DNA of 64,000 nt from JAIPDZ01 sp034522175 (GTDB lineage: Bacteria > Desulfobacterota > DSM-4660 > Desulfatiglandales > Desulfatiglandaceae), in contig JAXHLQ010000001.1 in NCBI GenBank assembly GCA_034522175.1, positions 186,001 to 250,000 of the forward strand, in the 5' to 3' direction. Numbering within the stretch: the first letter of the stretch is position 1; each line of letters begins with the position of its first letter. Position numbers and translations under genes: made by a program. The notes below the pieces were generated by a model that searched no databases, was not told the DNA's origin, and saw nothing but the letters and a program-made list of their open reading frames with translations. Shown piece after piece: positions 30,403 through 39,655 of the stretch.

Positions 30403-31741
30403 ATGACGAATACGGATGACGGAAGGCCGCAAAGCGTGCCCTTGGACCGGAGAAAGGAAGACCAGGTCATGAGGGAGCGGCTTCGCCGGTATAAACAGGC
30501 CTTTCTGGTGGGGCAGGTGATCACCTCGGAAGTGGACCGGGACCGGCTATTTGAAGTCATCATCCATCAAACCAATGAGGTCATGGAATCCATCAGGAGT
30601 ACCGTATTTCTGTACGATGACCAGACCGACCAGCTCTGGTCCCTTGTAGGTGTGGGGCTCAAAAAAAGGGAGATCCGCATACCATCGGATTACGGGGTGG
30701 CCGGCTGGGTTTTTCAGCACCGAACGCCGGTGACAGTTAATGACGCATATGAGGATCCCCGGTTTTATGCTGAGGTGGATAAGAAATCCGGGTTCCGGAC
30801 CCGAAATATCATGTGCGTCCCCCTCGTTACGTGGGCTGGTCACTGTATCGGTGCGCTTCAATCCCTTAACAAGCACTCCGGCGATTTCACGGATGACGAC
30901 AGGGAATTACTGATCTTTATATCCAACTATGTGACCATCGCTCTGGAGAATATGCGGTTTTTTGAGGAGCTCAAGGATTTGAATAAGGCGCGAGAAAGGG
31001 CCATGAATCATCTCTCGCATGAGCTCAAGACGCCACTGGCGCTGATCGGGGCCATATTCGAGCGGTTTCAAAGGGAGCCTGAAAGAAGAGGATGACCCGA
31101 AACGCATGAGGATGGTCAATAGGGGAATACGAAATGTGAGACGTTTGACGGATCTCCAGGAAAAGATTGATGACATACTCAGTTTGAAGTCCTTTGAGGA
31201 GAAGGAGGGAATCTGCCGCATTGTAGCGTCGGCGGCGGATTTTTTGGAAGAATGCGAAGAGATGGGTGAGGGGCCCCGCGCCGAGGCCATGGTCCGGGTT
31301 CTAAAACGGATCGAATCTGTTTACGGCCATGAGGGTATTTACGCTGAACAGACGCGTCTGCACGAGATGCTCCATGACATCACCAATGAGGCCATATCCT
31401 CCATGCAGGGAAGAGAACTCGAGATTATCAGGGATTTTGAGGAAGGACATGTGGTGAATCAAGACCGGTCGATCCTGAGGAAGGTATTTGGTGGTCTGTT
31501 GAGGAATGCCATCGAAAATACCCCGGACGGGGGGAAGATCAAGGTGAGTCTCAAGCGCGTGGATGGTGAGATTCACGTCAGTTTTTCGAGACTACGGCAT
31601 CGGCATCAGCCCGCAAAATCAGAAGCTGATCTTCCGCGGGTTTTTCCACACCCAGGACACCCTGAACTACTCGTCCAAAAGACCCTACCAGTTCAATGCG
31701 GGAGGAGCAGGTTCAGATCTGTTGCGGACCAAGGGAAATGG
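30403..31741 (+). pseudogene. GAF-domain sensor histidine kinase, frameshifted and truncated by a RAYT unit
   Basis: A GAF domain (about 40-185; VAGWVFQHRTPVTVNDAYED, MCVPLVTWAGHCIGALQSLN) precedes the HisKA box NHLSHELKTPLALI with the autophosphorylated His. A frame change near 31085 follows. The HATPase part has the N box LLRNAIENTPDGGKIKVSL and, after an extra T in the T-run near 31582, the G1 box DYGIGISPQNQKLIF and FNAGGAGSDLLR. At about 31734 the sequence passes into the repeat unit and the frame ends GNGVTS-stop, so the last 30-40 residues are lost. It was cytosolic, with no membrane helix. Confidence 0.8.
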
Positions 31742-31817
31742 GGTCACATCTTGATTTGTGAATTAACAGATGCTATATTGCCGGCATATCGGTTTTCAGG
31801 GAAAGGCACTGAAGAAT

Positions 31818-32057
31818 ATGGCGAGGCCGTGGCGAATTGAATACGAGGGGGCTTATTATCATATCATGTCACGGGGGAATGACGGGCAGGATATTTTCTA
31901 CGGGGATGGGGACAAGAGGTTATTCCTGAGCACCATTGGAGAAATGGCCGATCGATTTGGCCCGACCCCGACCACCCGACCAACCAAGAAACTAAATGCA
32001 AAAGATTCAAAGGGGAAATCGAAAAGGGGTTCGGTGGAGCAGCTTTTTACCGTTTGA
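31818..32057 (+). pseudogene. RAYT (Y1 transposase) 5' fragment, copy 1
   Basis: The start MARPWRIEYEGAYYHIMSRG followed by NDGQDIFYGDGDKRLFLSTI is the hallmark N terminus of REP-associated tyrosine transposases. Homology ends after about 50 residues (MADRFG). The HUH metal-binding histidines and the catalytic Tyr that should follow are absent. The remaining frame is filler. The fragment cannot catalyse transposition. Confidence 0.8.
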
Positions 32058-32180
32058 GGGAGGGGAAAATATGTGCCACCGGGGTTTCCTGCTCCCTCAG
32101 TGCCTGTGACCCGTAAGGTGTCTGAATAATTGGAAAAGGCGGGTGGCGTTGCCCCACAACAGGATGAGGTGGGAGTTGGC

Positions 32181-32209
32181 TTGACATACCGGTCTGTTTT
32201 TCCTAAACT
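32181..32209 (+). promoter_or_regulatory. Sigma-70-type promoter of the cysteine hydrolase (copy 1)
   Basis: TTGACA (32181-32186), a 17-bp spacer and TAAACT (32204-32209) stand 55 bp before the ATG at 32265. The same promoter recurs in unit 2 at 33777-33805. Confidence 0.6.
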
Positions 32210-32264
32210 TTTGAAACGATAGGGTTATCTCAGTCCAATTTTAAATTTGAAAGGAGGTTGCATT

Positions 32265-32865
32265 ATGAAGGCCAACGAGACAGCAATTGTATTCATTGAG
32301 TTTCAGAATGACTTCTGCAAGGAGGGTGGCGCTCTGTACGAGGGGGTAAAGGATCAGATCAAGGCTCAAAACACGATTAAGAACGCCCAGGACTGCCTTA
32401 CAGAAGGCCAGGGGGAAATGTTTAACCCTGCTTGTTCCCATCCTGTTTGAGGAGGATTATTGTGACGCTGGGTGTGAAGGCGTACTCGGGCCTATCCACG
32501 GCAATGTCCTTCAATCAAAGGCGTTCAGAAAAAACACCTGGGGAGGCGAGATTATTGATGAGCTCAAGCCTACGAAACAGGATATTGTGGTGGAAGGTAA
32601 ACGAACCCTTGATGCTTTTAACTCGACCAACCTCGATTTCATTCTCCGGACCAACTGTATCAAGAATGTGGCTTTCTGCGGTTTTCTGACCAACGTCTGC
32701 GTCGAGGGGACTGCAAGGTCCGCCTACGACAAAGCCTACAAGGTTTTTCTTTTAAAGGATTGCTGCGCGGCCATCTCTGGCGAAGAGCAAAAATACGTGG
32801 AGGAAAAGTTCTTTCCTTATGTCGGAGAAGCATTGTCGCACGACGCGTTCCTGAAGAAATTATAA
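32265..32865 (+). pseudogene. Isochorismatase-family cysteine hydrolase, copy 1 with frameshift
   Basis: This is the same gene as the intact copy at 33851-34450. A single A inserted at 32400 (CTTACAG against CTTCAG) breaks the frame after residue 45; the remaining sequence is unchanged to its TAA. The catalytic Cys lies after the shift, so the product would be dead. It is either a recent inactivation of a redundant copy or a sequence error. Confidence 0.85.
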
Positions 32866-33400
32866 TCAAACTTTTCCAGGTCAGCATGAGAGCCACAAGG
32901 GGGTGTTTCAACATTGCCAAAATGCCCGAGGGGAATTGATGTTTATATCGGTTATCTCATTGATTTTCCTTGATCTTAAATGATCAGTGGGACGTCCATA
33001 AATAAGTAAATAACTTGACAACTGCCGGTCTTTATGGTAGCAGGGGTTCATGCCTAGATTAGCCCGCCTTGACGCACCCGGAGTATTATGACGTCCTTGT
33101 CGATAAATAAAACCAAGCGAGATAACCCCTCGGCGAATTTCATGAATCGAGCGCTTTAAATTACCCTTCCTCTTTTAAGCGTGTCAATTCCTCTCTGCTG
33201 ATCCCGACGATTTCCGTCAGCACCTCTTCCGTGTGCTCTCCCAGGTCCGGCGTGGCGCTCAGGGTCCCGGCCCAACTTTCGCTGAAATGAACGGGATACC
33301 CGGGAAATTTTAAAAAGGAAATGGGGTCACATCTTGATTTGTGAATTAACAGATGCTATATTGCCGGCATATCGGTTTTCAGGGAAAGGCACTGAAGAAT

Positions 33401-33700
33401 ATGGCGAGGCCGTGGCGAATTGAATACGAGGGGGCTTATTATCATATCATGTCACGGGGGAATGACGGGCAGGATATTTTCTACGGGGATGGGGACAAGA
33501 GGTTATTCCTGAGCACCATTGGAGAAATGGCCGATCGATTTGGCCCGACCCCCAACCACCCAACCAACCAAGAAACTAAATGCAAAAGATTCAAAGGGGA
33601 AATCGAAAAGGGGTTCGGTGGAGCAGCTTTTTACCGTTTGAGGGAGGGGAAGATATGTGCCACCGGGGTTTCCTGCTCCCTCAGTGCCTGTGACCCGTAA
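33401..33700 (+). pseudogene. RAYT (Y1 transposase) 5' fragment, copy 2
   Basis: It is identical to copy 1 over the 50 recognisable residues (MARPWRIEYEG to MADRFG). Downstream a one-base difference in the CCCCAACC tract puts a different frame in play, giving a tail ending SLSACDP. As in copy 1, the HUH motif and catalytic Tyr are missing. Confidence 0.8.
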
Positions 33701-33776
33701 GGTGTCTGAATAATTGGAAAAGGCGGGTGGCGTTGCCCCCCACAACAGGATGAGGTGGGAGTTGGCTTGACATACC

Positions 33777-33805
33777 GGTCTGTTTTTCCTAAACTTTTGA
33801 AACGA
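33777..33805 (+). promoter_or_regulatory. Sigma-70-type promoter of the cysteine hydrolase (copy 2)
   Basis: TTGACA (33777-33782), a 17-bp spacer and TAAACT (33800-33805) stand 45 bp before the ATG at 33851. Both boxes match the copy in unit 1 exactly. Confidence 0.6.
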
Positions 33806-33850
33806 TAGGGTTATCTCAGTCCAATTTTAAATTTGAAAGGAGGTTGCATT

Positions 33851-34450
33851 ATGAAGGCCAACGAGACAGCAATTGTATTCATTGAGTTTCAGAATGACTT
33901 CTGCAAGGAGGGTGGCGCTCTGTACGAGGGGGTAAAGGATCAGATCAAGGCTCAAAACACGATTAAGAACGCCCAGGACTGCCTTCAGAAGGCCAGGGGG
34001 AAATGTTTAACCCTGCTTGTTCCCATCCTGTTTGAGGAGGATTATTGTGACGCTGGGTGTGAAGGCGTACTCGGGCCTATCCACGGCAATGTCCTTCAAT
34101 CAAAGGCGTTCAGAAAAAACACCTGGGGAGGCGAGATTATTGATGAGCTCAAGCCTACGAAACAGGATATTGTGGTGGAAGGTAAACGAACCCTTGATGC
34201 TTTTAACTCGACCAACCTCGATTTCATTCTCCGGACCAACTGTATCAAGAATGTGGCTTTCTGCGGTTTTCTGACCAACGTCTGCGTCGAGGGGACTGCA
34301 AGGTCCGCCTACGACAAAGCCTACAAGGTTTTTCTTTTAAAGGATTGCTGCGCGGCCATCTCTGGCGAAGAGCAAAAATACGTGGAGGAAAAGTTCTTTC
34401 CTTATGTCGGAGAAGCATTGTCGCACGACGCGTTCCTGAAGAAATTATAA
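33851..34450 (+). CDS. Isochorismatase-family cysteine hydrolase
   Basis: The protein has 199 residues. Start ATG 33851 is preceded by AAAGGAGG with 7-nt spacing; the longer TTG start is unlikely. The fold's catalytic triad can be placed: Asp in VFIEFQNDFCKEGGAL, a Lys in the stretch IVVEGKRTLDAF, and the nucleophilic Cys in FCGFLTNVCVEGTARSAYD with the usual preceding cis-peptide region. Family members hydrolyse amides or ethers (nicotinamide, N-carbamoyl sarcosine, isochorismate). The substrate is unknown. It is a monocistronic unit with its own promoter, duplicated in tandem. The 34451-34739 stretch after it holds no gene I recognise. Confidence 0.85.
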   Translation: MKANETAIVFIEFQNDFCKEGGALYEGVKDQIKAQNTIKNAQDCLQKARGKCLTLLVPILFEEDYCDAGCEGVLGPIHGNVLQSKAFRKNTWGGEIIDELKPTKQDIVVEGKRTLDAFNSTNLDFILRTNCIKNVAFCGFLTNVCVEGTARSAYDKAYKVFLLKDCCAAISGEEQKYVEEKFFPYVGEALSHDAFLKKL

Positions 34451-34739
34451 TCAAACTTTTCCAGGTCAGCATGAGAGCCACAAGGGGGTGTTTCAACATT
34501 GCCAAAATGCCCGAGGGGAATTGATGTTTATATCGGTTATCTCATTGATTTTCCTTGATCTTAAATGATCAGTGGGACGTCCATAAATAAGTAAATAACT
34601 TGACAACTGCCGGTCTTTATGGTAGCAGGGGTTCATGCCTAGATTAGCCCGCCTTGACGCACCCGGAGTATTATGACGTCCTTGTCGATAAATAAAACCA
34701 AGCGAGATAACCCCTCGGCGAATTTCATGAATCGAGCGC

Positions 34740-35954
34740 TTAAATTACCCCTTCCTCTTTTAAGCGTGTCAATTCCTCTCTGCTGATCCCGACGATTTCC
34801 GTCAGCACCTCTTCCGTGTGCTCTCCCAGGTCCGGCGTGGCGCTCAGGGTCCCGGCCCAACTTTCGCTGAAATGAACGGGATACCCGGGAAATTTTATAC
34901 GTCCCAGGGTGGGGTGATCCAAATCCCCGAGGTACTCATTGGCCAGCACCTGGGGATCACTGGCCACCTCCATATTGGTGTTGACGCCACAGCAGAACAG
35001 ATCGTACCCGCGAAATTCTTCCACCCAAACGTCCCTCGGTTTGGTCGCAAAAATCTCGTCCATGATACCCACCAGCAATTCCGAGTTTTCAGCCCGTTTG
35101 TGGTCGGTGCTAAAGCGAGGATCATGTTCCAGTTCGGGCCGCCCGAGTGCTCTGCACAACGGTCCCCAGTGTCTGTCCGGCGGCGTCAGGGTGAGCATGA
35201 TCCATTTGCCGTCCTCACATTGATAATAATTCCTCATGGGGTGCTCGATACTTCGTTTGTGGCGGGGGACCTCGAATCCCGCCAGCAGAGGAATGAGGAG
35301 ATTAAAGTAATTGAGATACATGGAGGCGCTCAATATGGAGACATGGACCTCCTGGGCGATACCCGTCCGCTCCCTCATGAGCAATGCGGTGAGGATTTGG
35401 TGGCTGGTCATGATGGCGGTCACCTGATCGGCAAGCCCGAACTGAGAAGCCAGGGGCGGTGCCCCGGGTTCTCCCACGGCATACATGAGCCCCGACTTTG
35501 CCTGTCCCTGATAGTCGAACCCGCCGTTATCTTTTTCAGGTCCTCTTCTCCCGAAGGCCGACACCGAGGCATAGATCAGGTTTTCATTATGTTTTTTCAG
35601 AATCGGATAGGTGATTTTCAACTCTTCCAGGGCCTTTACCCGCATGTTGGTCATGAACACATCGGCCTTTTGAATCAACCTGTAAAGAATTTCCCGGCCT
35701 TTTTCCGTCTTCAGATTGAGCGTGACCGATTTCTTGCTCCGATTGGCCCCTTCGCAAAAAAGCGTTCTGTTTCCGGGTAGTTCAAATGGTATGCTTCCCA
35801 CCTGCATGAGCGTCCTGAGGGGGTCGCCGGTGCCGGGCGGTTCCACCTTGATGACTTCCGCCCCCAGGTCTCCCAAAATGGCCGTTCCGCCCGGTCCGGC
35901 ATGATATACGCCGCATTCAACAATGCGAATGCCTTCCATTGGTCGTTGTTTCAT
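34740..35954 (-). CDS. CaiB/BaiF-family CoA transferase
   Basis: The protein has 404 residues from ATG 35954, chosen because GGAG lies 8 nt upstream; a further ATG 18 nt earlier lacks one. Family III CoA transferases move CoA between organic acids through an aspartyl-CoA thioester. The catalytic Asp is probably the one in GGFDYQGQAKSGLMYA, and the N-terminal signature is GIRIVECGVYHAGPGGTAIL then LGAEVIKVEPPGTGDPLR. The length is normal. Its last 150-160 bp are duplicated in the unit to the left (about 33155-33312). No pathway partners adjoin, so the substrate is unknown. Confidence 0.88.
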   Translation of the reverse strand: MKQRPMEGIRIVECGVYHAGPGGTAILGDLGAEVIKVEPPGTGDPLRTLMQVGSIPFELPGNRTLFCEGANRSKKSVTLNLKTEKGREILYRLIQKADVFMTNMRVKALEELKITYPILKKHNENLIYASVSAFGRRGPEKDNGGFDYQGQAKSGLMYAVGEPGAPPLASQFGLADQVTAIMTSHQILTALLMRERTGIAQEVHVSILSASMYLNYFNLLIPLLAGFEVPRHKRSIEHPMRNYYQCEDGKWIMLTLTPPDRHWGPLCRALGRPELEHDPRFSTDHKRAENSELLVGIMDEIFATKPRDVWVEEFRGYDLFCCGVNTNMEVASDPQVLANEYLGDLDHPTLGRIKFPGYPVHFSESWAGTLSATPDLGEHTEEVLTEIVGISREELTRLKEEGVI

Positions 35955-36136
35955 TTCGTTTTCTCCGTTCATTTAATAACCTTTCGGTCCCGACGCTGCA
36001 GGACAAAGGATCTTTCATATGGTTTAAAATGAATACGTTTCACCGTTTTGCCCCTATCATCTTCACCTTCCGACAACCTCTGCATCTCCGGGATCACGCG
36101 CGTCTCATGCTCACAGAGGATGACATACCTGTGAAT

Positions 36137-36165
36137 AGGGTGTCCCACCTGATTTGTCAATTAAG
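36137..36165 (+). repeat. Variant RAYT end sequence
   Basis: GGGTGTCCCACCTGATTTGT followed by CAATTAAGA resembles the end sequence GGGGTCACATCTTGATTTGT-GAATTAA found at three other places. It precedes a deleted RAYT gene by 80 bp, as expected for a cognate element. The 35973-36245 gap has no gene. Confidence 0.45.
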
Positions 36166-36245
36166 ATACGAAATAAAAGGCAAGAGAGCTGACTTTAAAA
36201 AAGGGAGTAAAGAGGGACGGGGTGAATATGGTTTAGCCCCCTGTC

Positions 36246-36416
36246 ATGCCGAGACAAGCCGGAATAGATACGCCCGGAGCCATCCACCACATCATGGTGA
36301 GGGGGATTGAGATGAGAAGAGTCCTCACCGGGTATGCCGTCAGATTCAACCATCGAAACGGGCGGCACGGAAAGCTTTTAATGCTTTTCAGACACGTTGC
36401 GCCGGGGCGGGCCTAA
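36246..36416 (+). pseudogene. RAYT transposase remnant with a large internal deletion
   Basis: The frame starts MPRQAGIDTPGAIHHIMVRG-IE, the standard N terminus of a second RAYT subfamily. It jumps in frame to MRRVLTGYAVRFNHRNGRHG, which lies about 90 residues later in complete proteins. The HUH-bearing middle is gone. It overlaps the 3' end of the acyltransferase gene on the other strand. It is not functional but is a clean deletion derivative. Confidence 0.7.
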
Positions 36417-37283
36417 AAAAGGTTCGAAATGATACCACTCAAAGGGATGATCCCTTACGGCCTGCTCCAGTACATCGGCATAGGTTTGTGCCGCCGATCG
36501 GACCGCCGCTTCTCTTTGTTCCCGCGAATCCGCATGCAGATGGATCGGTTCGGAACTGACAAAATGGAAACCGGTCTTTCGGATCCGGTATGAAAAGAAA
36601 ATAAACAAGGGGGCACCTGATAAGAGGGCCAGACGATAGGGGGTTTCGGGCACACGGACTTCATGCCCCAGGAAGACCACCGGGATGCTGCGCTGGGCGT
36701 GATGCCAGAGGACATCTCCGGTCATGGAGACAAACCCACCCTCCTTCAGGACCCTTATCCCGTCCACAAGATCAAACGGGGACCCCCCGTCTCGATCCAG
36801 GGCCACGATGCGTATGCCTGCATCCATCAACCCCTGTTTCTGCATTTTTTCGATGGCCTCCCGCTCTTTGGCCCCCATAAAGACGAGAAGTTTTATGCCC
36901 GGAAGCTCGCGATGCAGAAGATGGGCCGCCACCTCCCAGTTCCCCAGGTGAGACATGAGGATAATACCCCCGGAGTGGTTCCCGGCAGCCGCTTTGAGAT
37001 GTTCGAATCCCTGAGAGGTAAAAGCGATATGATCCTGGTGATCCAGCATGACCCGTTCCACAAAAACGCGGGCAAAATGATGATATTGCCGCCAGGTACA
37101 GACCAGGTGGGCAAGCCCACCCCGGCCGGGGAACAGGGCCCGGTAAAATCGCACCCCCACTCGCACCCGCCCGGGGAAGAAGACGAAGTATCCCGAAGAG
37201 ACGACCCAGGCAAACCCCCTTAACACCCACAGGCCCATGAGTCTTGAGGCAGCGCGGAAGATGGTATAGGAGAGACGTTTCAT
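36378..37283 (-). CDS. LpxL/HtrB-type lysophospholipid (lipid A) acyltransferase
   Basis: The protein has 301 residues with an N-terminal membrane-associated helix (LMGLWVLRGFAWVVSSGYFV). The catalytic HX4E motif is in ILMSHLGNWEVAAHLL, followed by a GDGG-like stretch RDGGSPFDLVDG, PVVFLGHEVRVPETPYRLAL and the C-terminal WYHFEPFLG, all typical of late lipid A acyltransferases and related enzymes that acylate other lipids. It acts at the cytosolic face of the inner membrane with acyl-ACP or acyl-CoA. It is the last gene of a minus-strand group with the DAK2-DegV and thioesterase genes. Confidence 0.82.
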   Translation of the reverse strand: MKRLSYTIFRAASRLMGLWVLRGFAWVVSSGYFVFFPGRVRVGVRFYRALFPGRGGLAHLVCTWRQYHHFARVFVERVMLDHQDHIAFTSQGFEHLKAAAGNHSGGIILMSHLGNWEVAAHLLHRELPGIKLLVFMGAKEREAIEKMQKQGLMDAGIRIVALDRDGGSPFDLVDGIRVLKEGGFVSMTGDVLWHHAQRSIPVVFLGHEVRVPETPYRLALLSGAPLFIFFSYRIRKTGFHFVSSEPIHLHADSREQREAAVRSAAQTYADVLEQAVRDHPFEWYHFEPFLGPPRRNVSEKH

Positions 37284-37327
37284 GAAATGTCACGGCCATG
37301 GGAGTTGAGCGACGATCCCATTTGGGG

Positions 37328-39069
37328 TTATCCAAGATCTGTCCGCACTGCCATATCCGGCAGGAACGCCACGGACCAGGTGCCCGGACCCATATGAACT
37401 CCTGAGGTCAGGGAAAGGGGGTGCAGGAGAATTTCGGCCATGGGGTAACGCTCGACGATCGCTTCACGGACAGGTCCTCGAACCCACGACGCGTTATCCG
37501 TATATTGCAGCATGATGAGCGGCGCCGCATCCCCATCGAAACGATCACGGAGTTTCGACAGGGCGAAATCGATCTGGGCCTGGCGGTTCCGCACCACCCC
37601 GACCTTCTTTGCGCCCTCAGCCACTGGACTGATCACCGGTTTCATGTGGAGCATATCCCGAAAAACGCGCTCGATTTCGAGAGCCGGCCACCGGCAGCGA
37701 GATAGTGGAGCCTGTCGAGAAACACGTATTCCTCACATGTATCAACAGCCGCCCTTGAGAAGGCCACCACCGCATCGGGATCTTCCGTCTGCGTTGCAAA
37801 CCGATGGGCGGCGATGGCGAGGAGGCCCAGCCGTCCCGATGCGGCGCCGGTATCGATGACCGTGAACCGGTCCGATGTATCATAAGCCTCTTTCCACTTG
37901 ACGGCCACATCGAAGTTCCCTGTATAAAAGGACCCCACGCAAAGGTAGAGAACCCTGTTGTACCGGCTCAGGGCGCTTTCATAGTGTTGATGGCGCTCAA
38001 ATACCGATGCCTGTGAAGAGGACACCCTGGTACCCGATCTCATGGTCTCGTAGAGATGTTGGGGCTGGAACAGGGTTTCGGGAAGGCACAGGTTCCCGGC
38101 CGTAATATAGCTGTTCAGGAGGGTGATGCCGAGATCCCGGGATGTGTCGCGGGGAATGGATCCCGCGGCGTCCGTCATGATATGGATACACCGGTCTGAA
38201 TCCGCTCCTTTGAACCGGGCGGTCTGTTCACCCAGATCGTCTTCCGACCAGTCGATGATATGGCAGAGCGATTCGATCCCCGTCTTTGCCTCACGCCTGT
38301 CACGGGTGTGCAGGTGGACCTTGTAGACACCCTCATGGGGAATGACCACCACGCTTTCTCCGTGCTCAGACAACCGTTCGAGTTCAGACGCCGATGTCTC
38401 GTCAAACCGGACCACCATATCCACACAATACCCATCTTCGCGACCCCCGCTGAATGCGGGGGAAACCTGGAGCAGTCCCTCGAAGGCATCCGTTACGGGC
38501 TGAAATTGATCGGTGGTCCCTGCCATGCGCCTGAAAAATCCTTCCAGAAAAATATAGATCCCCAGAGCCCCCGCATCCACGACGCCGGCCTCTTTGAGTT
38601 TGGGTAAACGGTCTCGGGTCTCCCGCACCACTTCTGCGAGACGATCCGTGATCCTCGCCGCATCTTCTTTATGGGCATTGACAGGCCATGCTTTCATAGC
38701 CTCCGCCAGCGCATCCATGACATCCAGCATGGTGCCGGAAACCGGGTCAGCGATGGCCTGCCAGGCCTTCTCCTTGCCCATTTGAGCAGCCTCGTGGAGC
38801 ATCTCCACCGACGACGCGCTCAGGAGCCCGGAGAAAAACAGGGCCGCAATATTTCCGGAGTTTCCCCGGGCCGAGAGCAGGAGTCGCTTAACCGTATGGT
38901 CCCGGCCCCGTTCGAGTTCCCTCAGGGGCGAAAGGGTGGTGAGCAGATTACGTCCCGTATCACCATCCGCCACGGGGAACACATTGATCTGATCAAGGAG
39001 ATCCGCCCAGGCGGCCACTCGCTCCAATCCGGTCACGTGGGCATCCTGTAAGAGCGCATCCATTTTCAA
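37328..39069 (-). CDS. DAK2 (DhaL/FakA-like) - DegV (FakB-like) fusion, one frameshift
   Basis: About 580 residues. The N-terminal DhaL domain (about 1-190) has the ATP/Mg site NVFPVADGDTGRNLLTTL and LLSARGNSGNIAALFFSG. A middle domain as in FakA follows (GYCVDMVVRFD to VHLHTRD). Residues 290-580 are a DegV domain (TDAAGSIPRDTSRDLGITLL, RVSSSQASVFE, LHYLAAGGRLSKS). FakA phosphorylates fatty acids held by FakB/DegV; here both roles are on one chain. A missing base in the run 37657-37659 splits the C-terminal 108 residues (DMLHMKPVISPVAEGAKKVG). The start overlaps the thioesterase stop (ATGA). Function by analogy is acyl-phosphate formation. Confidence 0.82.
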
Positions 39070-39500
39070 AACCCCAGCGCCTTCCGAATATCGTCCGGTA
39101 TTTCAAAACTCATTTCGATTTCGGGATATTTGACCGCCACCTGTTCGCTCCTTCCTTTGGCACATATCTCGGGCCGCCCCACGCGCCGGATCTCGAACCC
39201 CATGACGATTTTGCTTCTGGCCTCGATGACAGTGGCCCTGCAGATAAATTCGTCCCGGTGCCGCAAAGAGATCACATGCTTTGTGGTGGTCTTGATAATG
39301 GGAAACAGATAATTTGTCTGGTTGTAGTAATCAAAAAGATCGATCCCGCATTGATCAAAAAGCCCCAGCCTGGCCACATCGAAGTATTTCAGATAATTGC
39401 CGTGCCAGACCATGTTCATGGGATCCAGATCATGAAACGGCACAGTGAGTTTCACTTCATGACGCATTCCGTCTTCCCGGCTTGTCACTGACTTTTCCAT
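39066..39500 (-). CDS. YbgC/4-hydroxybenzoyl-CoA-type hot-dog thioesterase
   Basis: The protein has 144 residues. The signature FHDLDPMNMVWHGNYLKYFD, with the catalytic Asp, is followed by ARLGLFDQCGIDLFDYYNQT, as in FadM/YbgC acyl-CoA or acyl-ACP thioesterases. It starts at the ATG at 39500; an internal ATG (MRHEVKL) is possible. It is the first gene of a three-gene group with the DAK2-DegV fusion (4-nt overlap) and the acyltransferase. It would release free fatty acid that the next protein could bind and phosphorylate (inference). Confidence 0.85.
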   Translation of the reverse strand: MEKSVTSREDGMRHEVKLTVPFHDLDPMNMVWHGNYLKYFDVARLGLFDQCGIDLFDYYNQTNYLFPIIKTTTKHVISLRHRDEFICRATVIEARSKIVMGFEIRRVGRPEICAKGRSEQVAVKYPEIEMSFEIPDDIRKALGF

Positions 39501-39655
39501 TGGAAACCTCAGTAGAAAATTAGGTCAAAAAGCCTATGTTACCCCCCGCGGTAATGTCAAGATCATATTGACTCCCCGGTGACTTTCTGGTATATTTATT
39601 TCTTTAATTTGTTTTCCTAACTGAATGAACATGCCTTAATTATCGAGGGTCTACC

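Larger units (their letters stand above)
31734..34897. repeat. Direct tandem duplication, 2 x about 1.58 kb
   Basis: Unit 1 (31734-33312) and unit 2 (33317-34897) are about 99% identical, differing by a few single-base changes and indels. Each holds, in order, the RAYT end sequence, a RAYT 5' fragment, a promoter, a cysteine hydrolase gene and the last 150-160 bp of the CoA-transferase gene in antisense. AAAA joins the units at 33313-33316. The left boundary of each unit is the RAYT end sequence GGAAATGGGGTCACATCTTG. Confidence 0.9.

Noticed and set aside
34639..34860. 73-residue minus-strand frame between hydrolase and CoA transferase
   Set aside because: Most of it is the CoA-transferase 3' end in another frame; the rest has no recognisable family.
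34815..35780. 320-residue plus-strand frame
   Set aside because: It is the antisense shadow of the well-conserved CaiB-type gene.
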